A program made the position numbers and the translations under genes. The notes beneath the pieces were generated by a model. That model was not told the origin of the DNA, ran no database searches, and worked only from the letters and a program-made list of their open reading frames with translations. This document shows positions 24,858 to 33,763 of a DNA stretch of 61,263 nt, piece after piece. Within the stretch, counting starts at the first letter, position 1. The number at the start of each line of letters is the position of its first letter. This DNA comes from Defluviicoccus sp. (GTDB lineage Bacteria; Pseudomonadota; Alphaproteobacteria; MPNO01), in the NCBI GenBank assembly GCA_022826125.1, contig JAJDVM010000210.1, positions 1 through 61,263 on the forward strand, in the 5' to 3' direction.

Positions 24858-25859
24858 CTATTCGGTCATCTTGATGGACCGGTCGAGGAATTCGTTGCTG
24901 TAGGCGGTCTTGACGTCGAATGGCGCCTTCATCTTGAAGTACTTGGCGACCAGCTCGTAGTCCGCCTGCATGCGGCCGGGATCCATGTAGCCGAGGGCGA
25001 CGGTCAGGGTGAACTTGTCGGTCATCAGCTCCTTGACCCTCGCCCACTGGAGGTCCTGGTCGGTCCGCTTGAGGCCGGAGCTTGCCGCCATCAACGAATC
25101 GATGCAGGGCTTCGCCTCGGCGACGCAGGCGGCGAACGCCTTCTGGGTTACCCGAACGAAGCCCGCGACCGCGGCGCGCTTGGCCTTGAGGAATCCGCCG
25201 TTCACGATGACCGAGTTCCCGTAATGGTTGAGCCCGGCCTCGGGCCAGGCGAGGAAGCCCATGTCCGGGCCCAGGAGCCGCTTCATCGTGTCGTGGCCGT
25301 TGTAGAAATTGGTGGTGACGTCGATCTGCCCGGCCAGCAGGGACGGCGCCTTGGCCTGCGGCGAGATGTTGACGAACTCGACCGAGTCCGCCGGCAGGCC
25401 CACCGCCTTGGCGAAGGCGGGCCACATGACGCGAGCGGCATCCCAGGGCGGGTTGCCGATCTTCTTGCCGGCGAAGTCCCTGGCCCCCGCGATGCCCGAC
25501 TTCTTGAGCCAGTACATGCCGTAGGGCGAGTTGGCATAGACGTTCATCACCGCGATGACGTCCGCGCCCTTGCTCTTCGCGACCAGCGCGGTCGCCAGGT
25601 CGGAAATGCCGAGATGGCTGGTCCCGGCCCCGACCCTCTGGCTGGACAGCCCGGATCCCTTGCCCGAGAGAATCTCCACGTCCAGACCGGCATCGGCATA
25701 CCAGCCCCTGGCCTTGGCGTGGAAGTAGGGCGCGTGGTCGGCGCCGGGCACCCAGTTGAGGATGAAATTGATCTTTTCGGCCGCCGTCGCGGCCGTCGCG
25801 GCGACCGCGAGCGCGAGGGCGCCCGCGAGCGGCGCCAACAGGTTCGTACGCTTCGGCAT
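24858..25859 (-). CDS. ABC transporter substrate-binding protein (NMT1/THI5-like)
   Basis: The protein has 333 residues. An Ala-rich signal peptide (about 1-27) precedes EKINFILNWVPGADHAPYFHAKARGWYADAGLDVEIL, a hallmark of the NMT1/SsuA-like fold that binds pyrimidine, sulfonate or nitrate-type ligands. GIGSGxG-like SGKGSGLSSQRVGAGTSHLGI follows. Ligand cannot be read from sequence. It is divergent from the permease gene across a 126-bp promoter region. Confidence 0.9.
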   Translation of the reverse strand: MPKRTNLLAPLAGALALAVAATAATAAEKINFILNWVPGADHAPYFHAKARGWYADAGLDVEILSGKGSGLSSQRVGAGTSHLGISDLATALVAKSKGADVIAVMNVYANSPYGMYWLKKSGIAGARDFAGKKIGNPPWDAARVMWPAFAKAVGLPADSVEFVNISPQAKAPSLLAGQIDVTTNFYNGHDTMKRLLGPDMGFLAWPEAGLNHYGNSVIVNGGFLKAKRAAVAGFVRVTQKAFAACVAEAKPCIDSLMAASSGLKRTDQDLQWARVKELMTDKFTLTVALGYMDPGRMQADYELVAKYFKMKAPFDVKTAYSNEFLDRSIKMTE

Positions 25860-25985
25860 CGTCCCCTCCCCGGCGACCGCGGCAGCGTTTCGGGCCGCCC
25901 GTATCCGTGCGATTATTGTATCGGCAAAAAGAATAGAGTCGTGCCGCGCGCAGCGTCAACGCGCGGCAGGGCACGGAGAAAGGCG
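25860..25985. promoter_or_regulatory. Divergent promoter region of the ABC importer
   Basis: This 126-bp gap lies between the divergently transcribed binding protein and permease. Its right half is unusually AT-rich for this DNA (ATTATTGTATCGGCAAAAAG, about 25912-25931), the likely place for overlapping promoters. GGAGAAAGG precedes the permease ATG. Confidence 0.4.
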
Positions 25986-26753
25986 ATGTCCGGCCGCTGG
26001 AGCAGGACCCGTAGCTGGCTCCTGATCGTCGCCGTCCATGCCGCGGTGATCGCGCTGTGGCACGGCGTCGTGGTCATCGGCGACATCGGCGAGTTCATCA
26101 TGCCGACGCCGATAGCCACCTTCGAGACGCTGTTCGCACCCGACTACCATTGGGTGCGCAATACCCTGGTGACGACCAGCGAGATCTTCGGCGGCTACGT
26201 CCTCGGCGTGGCGACGGGGGTCGCGATGGCGCTGATCTTCTTCTGGTTCCGCGTGCTCAACGCCACCTTCATGCCGCTCATCGTCAGCCTCAACATGATT
26301 CCCAAGGTCGCGCTGGCGCCCCTGTTCATCGTCTGGTTCTCCTACGGCATCGGCTCGAACATCATCATCGCGTTCTCGATATGCTTCTTCCCCATCCTGC
26401 TCACAACCGCGCGGGGGTTGCGGGAAGTCGAGCCGGACCTGATCGACCTGGTACGGGCCCTCAAGGCATCGCGCTGGCAGATCTTCGTCAAGATTCAGCT
26501 CCCGGGCTCGCTCCCCTACGTCTTCTCGGGCATGAAGGTGGGCGCGATCCTCGCCGTCGCGGGCGCCATCGTGGGCGAATTCGTCGCCTCCCAGCGCGGG
26601 CTCGGGAACCTGATGATCCAGGTCCAGAGCACGCTCGACACCGCCGGGATGTTCATGGCGGTCATCCTGATCAGCGTCGTGGGCGTGGTGCTCTACGGCC
26701 TGGTGCTCATCCTCGAACGCCTCGTGGTGGTCCGCGACGCGCGGGTGGAATAG
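25986..26753 (+). CDS. ABC transporter permease (SsuC/TauC-like)
   Basis: The protein has 255 residues from the ATG at 25986 with GGAGAAAGG upstream. About six membrane segments are visible, with the EAA-type coupling loop LVRALKASRWQIFVKIQLPGSLPYVFSG typical of the binding-protein-dependent permease family, followed by GAIVGEFVASQRGLGN. It forms the channel for the ATPase at 24071 and the binding protein at 24858 although it is divergently transcribed. Its stop is 2 bp from the amidase start, so import and hydrolysis are coupled. Confidence 0.92.
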   Translation: MSGRWSRTRSWLLIVAVHAAVIALWHGVVVIGDIGEFIMPTPIATFETLFAPDYHWVRNTLVTTSEIFGGYVLGVATGVAMALIFFWFRVLNATFMPLIVSLNMIPKVALAPLFIVWFSYGIGSNIIIAFSICFFPILLTTARGLREVEPDLIDLVRALKASRWQIFVKIQLPGSLPYVFSGMKVGAILAVAGAIVGEFVASQRGLGNLMIQVQSTLDTAGMFMAVILISVVGVVLYGLVLILERLVVVRDARVE

Positions 26754-26755
26754 GC

Positions 26756-28156
26756 GTGCCCGAAGAGCCTGCCTTCCTGTCCGCGCATGAGCTGATCGCG
26801 CGCTACCGCGAGGGCTCGCTTTCCCCTGTCGAAGCGACGCGGGCGACGCTCGACCGCATCGACGCGCTGCAGGAAAGGCTCAACGCCTACTGCCTGGTCG
26901 ACGGGGAAGGCGCGATGGCGGCCGCCCGCGCCTCCGAGGCGCGATGGCGCGCCGGCGCGCCGATGGGCCGCCTCGACGGGGTGCCGACGTCGATCAAGGA
27001 CATCGTGCTGACCCGCGGCTGGCCGACCCTGCGCGGATCGAAAACCATCGAGCGGGATCGCGAATGGGCGGATGACGCACCGCCGGTCGCGCGGCTACGC
27101 GAGCACGGCGCGGTGCTGCTCGGCAAGACCACCACGCCCGAATTCGCCATGAAGGGCGTCACCGACAGCCCCCTGACCGGGATCACCCGGAACCCCTGGA
27201 ACCCGGACCTCACGCCGGGCGGGTCGAGCGGCGGCGCGGGCGCGGCGGTGGCGGCCGGCATGTGCGCGCTCGCGCTCGGCACCGATGCCGGCGGCTCGAT
27301 CCGCATCCCGTCCAGCTTTTGCGGCATATTCGGCCTCAAGCCCAGCTACGGACGCGTGCCGGCCTGGCCTCCGACGCCTTTCGGAACCTTCGCCGCCACC
27401 GGGCCCATGACGCGGACCGTCGCCGACGCCGCGCTGATGCTGAACGCGATCGCGGAGCCCGACGCGCGGGACTGGAACGCCCTGCCCTACGAAGGGACCG
27501 ATTTCCTCGACCGCCTCGATCGCGGAATCGACGGGTTGCGTATCGCCTACAGCCCTACGCTCGGTTACGCGGAGGTCGATCGGGAGGTGGCGAAGATCGT
27601 CGAGACGGGCGTTGAAGTCTTCGCCGAATGCGGCGCGCATGTCGAAACGGAGGACCCAGGATTTCCCGATCCGGCGCCTTTCTGGCACGTCTTGTTCCGC
27701 GGCCTCACGCAGTTCGCCTTCAGGGACATGACTGAAGACCGGCTTGCCGTCATGGACCCCTTCGTCGCGGAAAAGATCCGCGATGCGCGGGGTCTCGACC
27801 TCGAGTCCTATCTCGATGCGGAGCGCCAGCGAGCGGAGCTCGGCGCGCACATGAAGGCCTTCCACGAACGATACGACCTCCTGGTAAGCCCGGCCACCGC
27901 CGTCGCGGCATTCACGGTCGGCAAACCCGCGCCGGACCGCGGACCGGAAGGGGACACCACTGAATGGCCGTTCAGCCTGCCCTTCAACCTGACCCGCCAA
28001 CCCGCCGCCTCGATACCCTGCGGCTTCACCGCCGACGCCCGGCCGGTCGGGCTCCAGATCGTCGGCCCACCCCACGGCGACGGCCTCGTCCTGCGCGCGG
28101 CCCACGCATTCGAAACGGCGCGTCCCTGGTCGACAAGGCGACCCGACCCGCGGTGA
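26756..28156 (+). CDS. Amidase (amidase-signature family)
   Basis: The protein has 466 residues from a GTG at 26756, two bases after the permease stop. The Ser-cisSer-Lys triad is present: Lys-81 in PTSIKDIVLT, the cis-Ser in PGGSSGGAGAAVAAG, and the nucleophile Ser in GTDAGGSIRIPSSFCG. The rest follows the family: GIFGLKPSYGRVP, FAATGPMTRTV, and TRQPAASIPCGF near the end. It hydrolyses a C-N amide bond; substrates range from Glu-tRNA to small aryl amides. The pairing with an ABC importer favours a small imported amide. Intact. Confidence 0.92.
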   Translation: MPEEPAFLSAHELIARYREGSLSPVEATRATLDRIDALQERLNAYCLVDGEGAMAAARASEARWRAGAPMGRLDGVPTSIKDIVLTRGWPTLRGSKTIERDREWADDAPPVARLREHGAVLLGKTTTPEFAMKGVTDSPLTGITRNPWNPDLTPGGSSGGAGAAVAAGMCALALGTDAGGSIRIPSSFCGIFGLKPSYGRVPAWPPTPFGTFAATGPMTRTVADAALMLNAIAEPDARDWNALPYEGTDFLDRLDRGIDGLRIAYSPTLGYAEVDREVAKIVETGVEVFAECGAHVETEDPGFPDPAPFWHVLFRGLTQFAFRDMTEDRLAVMDPFVAEKIRDARGLDLESYLDAERQRAELGAHMKAFHERYDLLVSPATAVAAFTVGKPAPDRGPEGDTTEWPFSLPFNLTRQPAASIPCGFTADARPVGLQIVGPPHGDGLVLRAAHAFETARPWSTRRPDPR

Positions 28157-28227
28157 TGCTTCTGTCCGGGTTAACCTCGGGACGGGCTCCCTGCCGATAC
28201 GGGAGGCCGTCTCCGCCTCCCTCGTGA

Positions 28228-28248
28228 TGCCCGGAACAAGTCCGGGCA
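28228..28248. repeat. Perfect palindrome, TGCCCGGA / TCCGGGCA
   Basis: An 8-bp perfect inverted repeat with spacer ACAAG lies 71 bp after the amidase stop. Palindromes of this kind are common intergenic repeat or mRNA-end structures in alphaproteobacteria. No U-tract follows. It may end the permease-amidase transcript. Confidence 0.45.
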
Positions 28249-28687
28249 CCGGAACATTCATGCGCAGGCGGCATGCCGCGAAGCCGGAGTGTATGGCGCC
28301 TCCACGGATCGCACGGACGTCCCCAACCTGGGGGAGAATCGGGAAGAATCTGCACTGCTTTTCGGCGAATTGCGCGAAGATGCGTGCCTTCAGTATCCAG
28401 CCTGCGGACGGACCGCCAAGAACCGCCGCGATCGCACCGGCTCCGCTCGGGATCGCAGGACAGCGCTTCCGACCGAAACCGGCAACTTGTCTCCGCGCGC
28501 CGAAATGGTCCCACGCCGCCATGCGCCGCCCGCCCGGGTCCCGGCATTGAAAAATGCCACTTTCGATTTGATCACCGAGTCCGCGCTCATCGCTCGGGAG
28601 CCTGCGCACCGAAGCAATCCGCAATCCGTCGAATTGCCTGATGGACCGGGAGAGTCGTCGGGCTACTGCGACCCGACGCGAGACCTC

Positions 28688-28723
28688 AGATGGCAACCGC
28701 CCCGGCTTTGCGGCCGGGACACA
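28688..28723. repeat. Dispersed intergenic repeat, copy 2 (hairpin)
   Basis: The 36 bp are identical to 249-284, with the same CCCGGC-TTTGCG-GCCGGG hairpin and partly conserved flanks. Like copy 1 it lies between convergent genes (amidase and dctM). The whole gap 28157-29074 otherwise lacks a supportable gene. Confidence 0.6.
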
Positions 28724-28903
28724 AGGTGAGGGCGGTTCGAACAACGCACCAGGCCGTTGACGGAGCCGGACGGCTACGCCATCGCGCGGTGAATCGCCGC
28801 CCCGCAACCTCGGAAAGTTGCGCATTTCAACGGTGGCGTTTCCTCGCAACCTCGAACCCGCTCTCGCATCGCGACAGGCCGGTCTGATGACACCTCGTGG
28901 GCT

Positions 28904-28945
28904 TGGCGGTTGCAGACCCAGGATTTGAACCGGTGACCTCCAGGG
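28904..28945 (-). other. Degenerate tRNA-3'-end-like sequence
   Basis: Read on the minus strand, it shows a variable-region GGAGGTC, a GGTTCAAATCC T-loop and a GCAACC acceptor-like end followed closely by CCA. The T stem is mismatched and no 5' half is found, so it is not a functional tRNA. Aligned without gaps to the tRNA-Met half at 3404-3450, about 28 of the first 38 positions agree, mostly at generally conserved tRNA bases. It could be an old integration scar. Weak. Confidence 0.3.
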
Positions 28946-29074
28946 CCAGAGTTTGCGTCGCCCACAGCAGCCATGCCTGCTTTGCATACGCCGCCAATAG
29001 TTGGGGGTGTGATCGCTCTCAGGCCCTCACGTTCGATTCCGGTGGAGCCACGAGGACGCGAACCGATTTTGCCT

Positions 29075-30385
29075 TCAGATAAGGCCTGGCAGATAGAGCG
29101 CGACCGGGGGAAACAGGATGACAACGGCGATCCGGATCAAGTCCGCCCCGAAATAGGGGACGATCCCGCGATAGATCGCGCCCAGCGCGACGTCGGGCAG
29201 CATCGACTTGAGCACGAAGACGTTCAGGCCAATGGGCGGCGTGATCAGGCTGATTTCGACGGCGATCACGGTCACGATACCCCACCAGACGAGGTCGAAA
29301 CCCAGCGCATCGACGATCGGCACGAATACGGGCACCGTCAGGAAGATCATCGCGAAACCGTCGATGAACATGCCGAGGACCACGAAGAAGCCCATGATGA
29401 CCAGGATCACCTCGAGATTGGTGAGCTGCCATGTCTCGATCGCCGTCGCGATGGATCGCGGCAGCCCCGAGATGTTCACGAACTGGTTCAGGATCAACGC
29501 GCCGAACGCGACGACGAAGATCATCGCCGTGATGCGCGCGCTTTCGGACAGACAATCCATCAGCACCGAAACGGTCATGCGGCGGCGCAGCAGGGTGAAC
29601 AGGAAAGCCCCCGCCGCGCCGAGTCCGCCGGCTTCGGTGGTGGTCACCAGCCCGAAATAGATGCCGCCGAGGACGAGCAGAAACAGTACGAACACGCCCC
29701 ATACCCCGCCGAGCAGCCTCCACCGGACGCGCCATTCCGCTCGTTCGCCGCAGGGGGCTGCGGCCGGCGCCACCAGGGTCACCAGCTTGATCGCCAGCAG
29801 ATAGAGACCGACGGTCAGCACGCCTGGCCCGATGCCGGCGATGAAGAGCTTCCCGATGTCCTGTTCGGTAAGCAGACCGTAGACGATCAACGCCCCGGAC
29901 GGCGGGATCAGGATGCCCATCGTGCCGCCCGCCGCGACGGTGCCCGCGCTGAAACCCTTTTCGTAGCGAAACCGGTTCATCGACGGCACCGCGACGCGGG
30001 CCATGGTTGCCGCCGAGGCGGCGGACGAACCCGATATCGCCGCGAATCCGCCGCAGGCGGCGATCGTTGCCATGGCGAGGCCGCCCTTGAAGTGGCCGAT
30101 CCATGCGTTGGCGGTCTCGTACAGATCTTCGGCCAGTCCCGCACGCGCAACGAACACGCCCATCAGCACGAACAACGGCACCACGCTGAACTGGAAGTCG
30201 AGCGCGAGGTTGAGAATTTGCTGGCCGGCGATGACGATCGCGGCGGTGAATCCACGCGGATGGAGCGCCGCGATGCCGAAGAAACCGACCGCGGCGAGAA
30301 CGAGGCCGAGCGGGATCCGGGTACAAATGACGATCGTCAGCAGGGCGGTGCCCGCGACGAAGAGCACGAGCGTGGGATCGCTCAT
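29075..30385 (-). CDS. TRAP transporter large permease, DctM-like
   Basis: The protein has 436 residues from the ATG at 30385. About 12 hydrophobic segments carry family landmarks: FSVVPLFVLMGVFVARAGL, FAAISGSSAASAATM, AGGTMGILIPPSGALIVYG, and LVWWGIVTVIAVEISLITPPIGLNVFVLK. It is the ion-coupled transmembrane core of a TRAP importer; the small subunit gene overlaps it by 4 bp and the binding protein gene is just upstream. It is the last gene of the 41.2-29.1 kb operon, so the cargo should be the substrate of the LigB/HyuAB enzymes. Confidence 0.93.
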   Translation of the reverse strand: MSDPTLVLFVAGTALLTIVICTRIPLGLVLAAVGFFGIAALHPRGFTAAIVIAGQQILNLALDFQFSVVPLFVLMGVFVARAGLAEDLYETANAWIGHFKGGLAMATIAACGGFAAISGSSAASAATMARVAVPSMNRFRYEKGFSAGTVAAGGTMGILIPPSGALIVYGLLTEQDIGKLFIAGIGPGVLTVGLYLLAIKLVTLVAPAAAPCGERAEWRVRWRLLGGVWGVFVLFLLVLGGIYFGLVTTTEAGGLGAAGAFLFTLLRRRMTVSVLMDCLSESARITAMIFVVAFGALILNQFVNISGLPRSIATAIETWQLTNLEVILVIMGFFVVLGMFIDGFAMIFLTVPVFVPIVDALGFDLVWWGIVTVIAVEISLITPPIGLNVFVLKSMLPDVALGAIYRGIVPYFGADLIRIAVVILFPPVALYLPGLI

Positions 30386-30849
30386 GTCGCCCTGCCGTCC
30401 GTCCGGTCGGCGTCCCGGTCCAGGGAACGCAGGTAGCCGATGATCGCGACGGCGATCAGCGCCGCCAGCGGATAGATGAACGGGTAGACCACGATATCGA
30501 GATTGACGAGGAAATCTCCGCCGGCGCGCGCCCTCTCTGCCTGGTCGAAGACCAGCCAGCAGATGAGCCCGAGGCCGGCGGCCGTTCCCAGGTGCTCGAC
30601 GAACCGGCTGATCCTTTGTCCGGTGGGGCCGAAGCGGGCGTGCAGCATGCCGACGGAAATATGGCCGCGGTCGCGGGTGGTGGCCGGCAGCGCCAGGAAG
30701 ATGGTGAAGGCGAGCAGGAACCCGACGACCTCCGCCGCGCCGCTCAGCGCACCCCCGAAGAAGTAGCGGCCAAGCGCGTCGGCCAGTGTGGTCACCGCCA
30801 TGACAAACAAGCAAACGGCCGCCGCCGCCATGCAGGATTTCTCAAGCAC
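30382..30849 (-). CDS. TRAP transporter small permease, DctQ-like
   Basis: The protein has 155 residues with four membrane segments. ADALGRYFFGGALSGAAEVVGFLLAFTIFLALP is the conserved DctQ core, including the R-Y-x-F and A-E-E/V region. It starts at a GTG at 30849 and overlaps the DctM start by four bases, so the two subunits are translationally coupled. It bridges the periplasmic binding protein and the large subunit. Confidence 0.88.
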   Translation of the reverse strand: MLEKSCMAAAAVCLFVMAVTTLADALGRYFFGGALSGAAEVVGFLLAFTIFLALPATTRDRGHISVGMLHARFGPTGQRISRFVEHLGTAAGLGLICWLVFDQAERARAGGDFLVNLDIVVYPFIYPLAALIAVAIIGYLRSLDRDADRTDGRAT

Positions 30850-30939
30850 GGCGGCGGCGGCCGATCATCGAAACTCGCGTCGGGATCGCGCCCACGCGGC
30901 TGACCCCGATGCGCGGTATCCCCCTGCCGGTGCTATGCG

Positions 30940-32007
30940 TCAGGGCTTCTTCATCGGCTTCGCGGCGGCGTTCGCCGAAGCGATGCGGGTCATTTCCGAG
31001 ACGTAGAAGTCATAAGCTTCCTGGGGATTCGCGAGCCCGCGCTTCTTGGCGGCCGCCAACCAGCGGCCTTTCATGAAAGCGAGCTTCTCGGCGATCCGGT
31101 CCAGCACCGCCCGATCCGGCTCGTAGATGGTCACGCCCATCTTCTTCGTGATCACCTTGGCGCCGATCCGCTCTCCCACGTCCATTGCCCGGCCGCAAAC
31201 CGTCGACATGCCGGCAGCCGCCTTTTCGAACTGCTCCATTTCCGCCGCGGAAAGCGACTTGAACGTATTCGCGTTCATTACGACCGAGAAAATCGCCGTC
31301 CCGATACCGCCATCCGTCTTGGTCAGGAATTTCACGAACTTGCCGGTCCGTGTGGCGAGGATCGTGCTGGGCGAGCCGATCATCCCGTCGACGGTGCCCT
31401 TGGACACCACCTCGTAGACCTTTGGAAAGGGAACCGAGACGTCGACCGCACCGAGCGCTTCGATCTGGGTCTTCTGGGTCAGACCCGACCAGATTTTCAG
31501 GCCCTTGAGATCCGCAAGCTGCTTGATCGGCGCCTTCAGCGTGCCGAGTTCGCGCCCGGGAAGGACGCACAGCGCGATCAGCTTGACGCCCTTATATTCG
31601 TCCAGGGGCGCAAAGAACTTCTGCTGCGTGTTCCATAGCGCCTGCGACGAGGATTGGGCGCTCTTGGTCAGGAAAGCGAGATTGGCCACGTCGGGCAGCA
31701 CCAGGGCCTGGCGGCGGGAATGGTTCGGCACGATAGCGATGTCGGCGACGCCGGAGGTGACGAGCTGCCACTGCTTCCATTGCGGACCGAGCGATGCCGC
31801 CGGAATATTGACGGTCAGATTACCCCCGGATTCCTTTGCAAGACGTTTGGAAAATCCGGCGATGGCGCCCTTGTACAGCGCATTTTGCGGGGGCAGATAG
31901 CTGTTGTAGATCAGCTCTTTCGCCTGGAGCGGCGGACTGGCGCAGAGACTCGCAATGGCGACCGTCGCACCAGCGGCAGTCGCAAAGACCGATGCCTTGC
32001 CTTTCAT
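30940..32007 (-). CDS. TRAP solute-binding protein, DctP-like
   Basis: The protein has 355 residues. The ATG at 32007, with GGGAGGAATTCG upstream, is preferred over an in-frame codon 24 bases earlier. Residues 1-29 form a signal peptide ending LQA. The DctP fold follows, with KIWSGLTQKTQIEALGAVDVSVPFPKVYEVVSKGTVDG, where an Arg usually contacts the ligand carboxylate; here the matching stretch has few Arg, so the ligand may not be a simple carboxylate (inference). A 179-bp gap upstream carries a candidate GntR operator at 32118-32137, so dctPQM probably has its own promoter. Confidence 0.88.
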   Translation of the reverse strand: MKGKASVFATAAGATVAIASLCASPPLQAKELIYNSYLPPQNALYKGAIAGFSKRLAKESGGNLTVNIPAASLGPQWKQWQLVTSGVADIAIVPNHSRRQALVLPDVANLAFLTKSAQSSSQALWNTQQKFFAPLDEYKGVKLIALCVLPGRELGTLKAPIKQLADLKGLKIWSGLTQKTQIEALGAVDVSVPFPKVYEVVSKGTVDGMIGSPSTILATRTGKFVKFLTKTDGGIGTAIFSVVMNANTFKSLSAAEMEQFEKAAAGMSTVCGRAMDVGERIGAKVITKKMGVTIYEPDRAVLDRIAEKLAFMKGRWLAAAKKRGLANPQEAYDFYVSEMTRIASANAAAKPMKKP

Positions 32008-32117
32008 CGAATTCCTCCCGGCGGCGTTCATGCCGCTAAGGGGCCTTCTGGCCCTCGTTGTCCATACCGAGTCTGTTGTATTCGGGAAGGTTACCCGCCG
32101 GTCCGCGCCCGGTCAAC

Positions 32118-32137
32118 GAATACTTTATATAAGTAGT
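32118..32137 (-). promoter_or_regulatory. Candidate GntR operator upstream of dctP
   Basis: Minus-strand reading fits ACTA-N-TTATATA-NN-GTATT and agrees at 16 of 20 positions with 41216-41235 upstream of hyuA. Its core ACTT-TATAT-AAGT is palindromic, as expected for a GntR dimer site. In such GC-rich DNA a 20-bp AT-rich match is unlikely by chance. It also could contain the -10 element of dctP. Confidence 0.55.
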
Positions 32138-32186
32138 CTTATGATGTATTGCGTCGCACGGCTCGGAATCCGTCGCTCTGCGTCGC

Positions 32187-32963
32187 CTACCGGATGGACC
32201 GCTGAACCTGGACGAAGTCGCTGCGGAACAGTCCTTCGGATTGGTAGGCGAGAGTGCCGTCTGCATCCTCCGCCCAGCGCAGCACCACGACGACCGGCGC
32301 GTTGAACGGGACCTCCAGCAAATAGGCGGTCTCCGCGTCGGCGGTGCCAAGGGTCAGGGATTGCCGCGCGCTGCAAATCTGGACGCCGGCCCGGTCCATC
32401 GCGCGGTAAACTGAAACCGTGCCGAGAGTGTCCGCGCCGATCCGGTCGACGACGCGCCGGTCGAGATACGACGTGCCCACGAGATAGGGCACGTCGTTTC
32501 GCTTCAGCAGGCGGCGCATGGCGAGATAACCGGCGGCGAGCGCGACGTCTCCGGCATCGGGCAGTTGCGGCAGCCGCCGCGGCGCATCGAGTTCCAGCGC
32601 CGTCCCGACGATCCCGTCGGCGCGCGACACCAGCTCTTCCCAGCTCTCGGGCACGCGGTACCAAAGCTCGGCCTCGGGCTTGCGCAGCACCGTCGTACCC
32701 CTGCCCCGGCGGCTTGCGATCAGCCCCTCCTGCTCCAGGAAGCCGATCGCCTGCCGAATCGTTTCACGTGCGACACCGTATTCCGCGGACAGAATTCCGA
32801 GCGCGGGGATGTTCCGGCCGACCGGCCAGACGCCATTCTCGATCTGCTGACGGAAATGGACGATCAACTGCGCGTAGATCGGCATTCCGCTGTCTTGTGC
32901 CAGGACGAACGCTGCTTTGCGCCCTTCCGGTCGTTCCGGGCTCACATCACTGGCCCGGCGCAT
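32187..32963 (-). CDS. GntR-family regulator, HutC/UTRA type (first of two)
   Basis: The protein has 258 residues. The winged helix spans about residues 28-95: PIYAQLIVHFRQQIENGVWPVGRNIP, then YGVARETIRQAIGFLEQEGLIASRRGRGTTVL. The C-terminal UTRA ligand-binding domain ends with AETAYLLEVPFNAPVVVVLRW and the typical AYQSEGLFRSDFVQV. It overlaps the second GntR gene by 17 bp. UTRA regulators usually release DNA on binding a pathway intermediate. The palindromic site at 32118-32137 just downstream, ahead of dctP, is the obvious target. Confidence 0.9.
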   Translation of the reverse strand: MRRASDVSPERPEGRKAAFVLAQDSGMPIYAQLIVHFRQQIENGVWPVGRNIPALGILSAEYGVARETIRQAIGFLEQEGLIASRRGRGTTVLRKPEAELWYRVPESWEELVSRADGIVGTALELDAPRRLPQLPDAGDVALAAGYLAMRRLLKRNDVPYLVGTSYLDRRVVDRIGADTLGTVSVYRAMDRAGVQICSARQSLTLGTADAETAYLLEVPFNAPVVVVLRWAEDADGTLAYQSEGLFRSDFVQVQRSIR

Positions 32964-33732
32964 CGCGGAGGGATTCGTCGATGCGGAAGCACTCGCCCCG
33001 CAGACGCAGCGCGGACTCGGCCCTGAGAACGTCTTTGCGGTCGGTCACGGTCATTCGCACGATCGCGATCGGCATGCCGACACGGCAATCGAGTCCGGCC
33101 GCCGTGACGGCATCCGCGGAACCGAAGCTGACGGTCTGGCCGGCGGCTCCCACCGCACCCTTCCCGGCGCGTTCGACGAGGGCGAGGACCGGCAACGATT
33201 CCCGATCCGCGCTCTCCGTCGCGGCCCAGACGTCGGCCGCAATGTAGGCGGTCTCGACGCCCATAACCTTGCCCTCGCGCCGAAGCGTCCGGGCGATCTC
33301 CTGATAGGAGGCAGCGAATTTCGGACTGCCGTGGAAGGGCTCGGGCCGCCGCGAAGCCACCCTGGCCTTCTCCAGATCGAATCGCTGCGCCTCATCCCGC
33401 GCACGATAGCCCGCGCGGGTTGTCGGCACCGTGTAGCTCGGTTGCCGCGGAGGCCTGGCGACGACGACGGTTCCGCGACGACGGCTGCAAACGAGCAGAC
33501 CTTCCTTGGCCAGAATGCCGATTGCCTTGCGCACCGTCGCCGGATTCACTCCGAACTGAACCGCCAGCTTTTCGTGCGTCGCGATCCGGGCGTCGACAGG
33601 CCACTCGCCGGTCTCGATGAACCGTCGGAATATCGTCGACAGCTGGACGTAGATCGGCGCCAGGTTGTGTCCGAAATCCAGCAGCTGATTTTCCGCGTTC
33701 TGCACCGCCCTGCCCGATTTGTAAGCTGCCAC
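32947..33732 (-). CDS. GntR-family regulator, HutC/UTRA type (second of two)
   Basis: The protein has 261 residues from a GTG at 33732 with GGAAGA ahead of it. The winged helix is at about 20-90 (PIYVQLSTIFRRFIETGEWPVDARIATHEKLA, then FGVNPATVRKAIGILAKEGLLVCSRRRGTVVV) and a UTRA domain follows (GMPIAIVRMTVTDRKDVLRAESALRLRGECFRI). It is homologous to the next gene across both domains, so the pair arose by duplication. Two co-transcribed UTRA regulators in one operon could form a heterodimer or sense two intermediates. They follow ligB by 31 bp. Confidence 0.88.
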   Translation of the reverse strand: MAAYKSGRAVQNAENQLLDFGHNLAPIYVQLSTIFRRFIETGEWPVDARIATHEKLAVQFGVNPATVRKAIGILAKEGLLVCSRRRGTVVVARPPRQPSYTVPTTRAGYRARDEAQRFDLEKARVASRRPEPFHGSPKFAASYQEIARTLRREGKVMGVETAYIAADVWAATESADRESLPVLALVERAGKGAVGAAGQTVSFGSADAVTAAGLDCRVGMPIAIVRMTVTDRKDVLRAESALRLRGECFRIDESLRDAPGQ

Positions 33733-33763
33733 ATCTTCCGCGGCGGGGAAGGCTCGGGGAATA

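Noticed and set aside
24798..25985. Long open extension upstream of the ABC permease start
   Set aside because: It is antisense to the binding protein; the permease begins at 25986 with a good ribosome site and a typical N-terminus.
29019..29085. Another tRNA-like tract reading GGATRTRTDFAFR on the plus strand
   Set aside because: Its T-loop resemblance is weak and part of it is the genuine C-terminal coding end of dctM (stop at 29075), so chance is likely.
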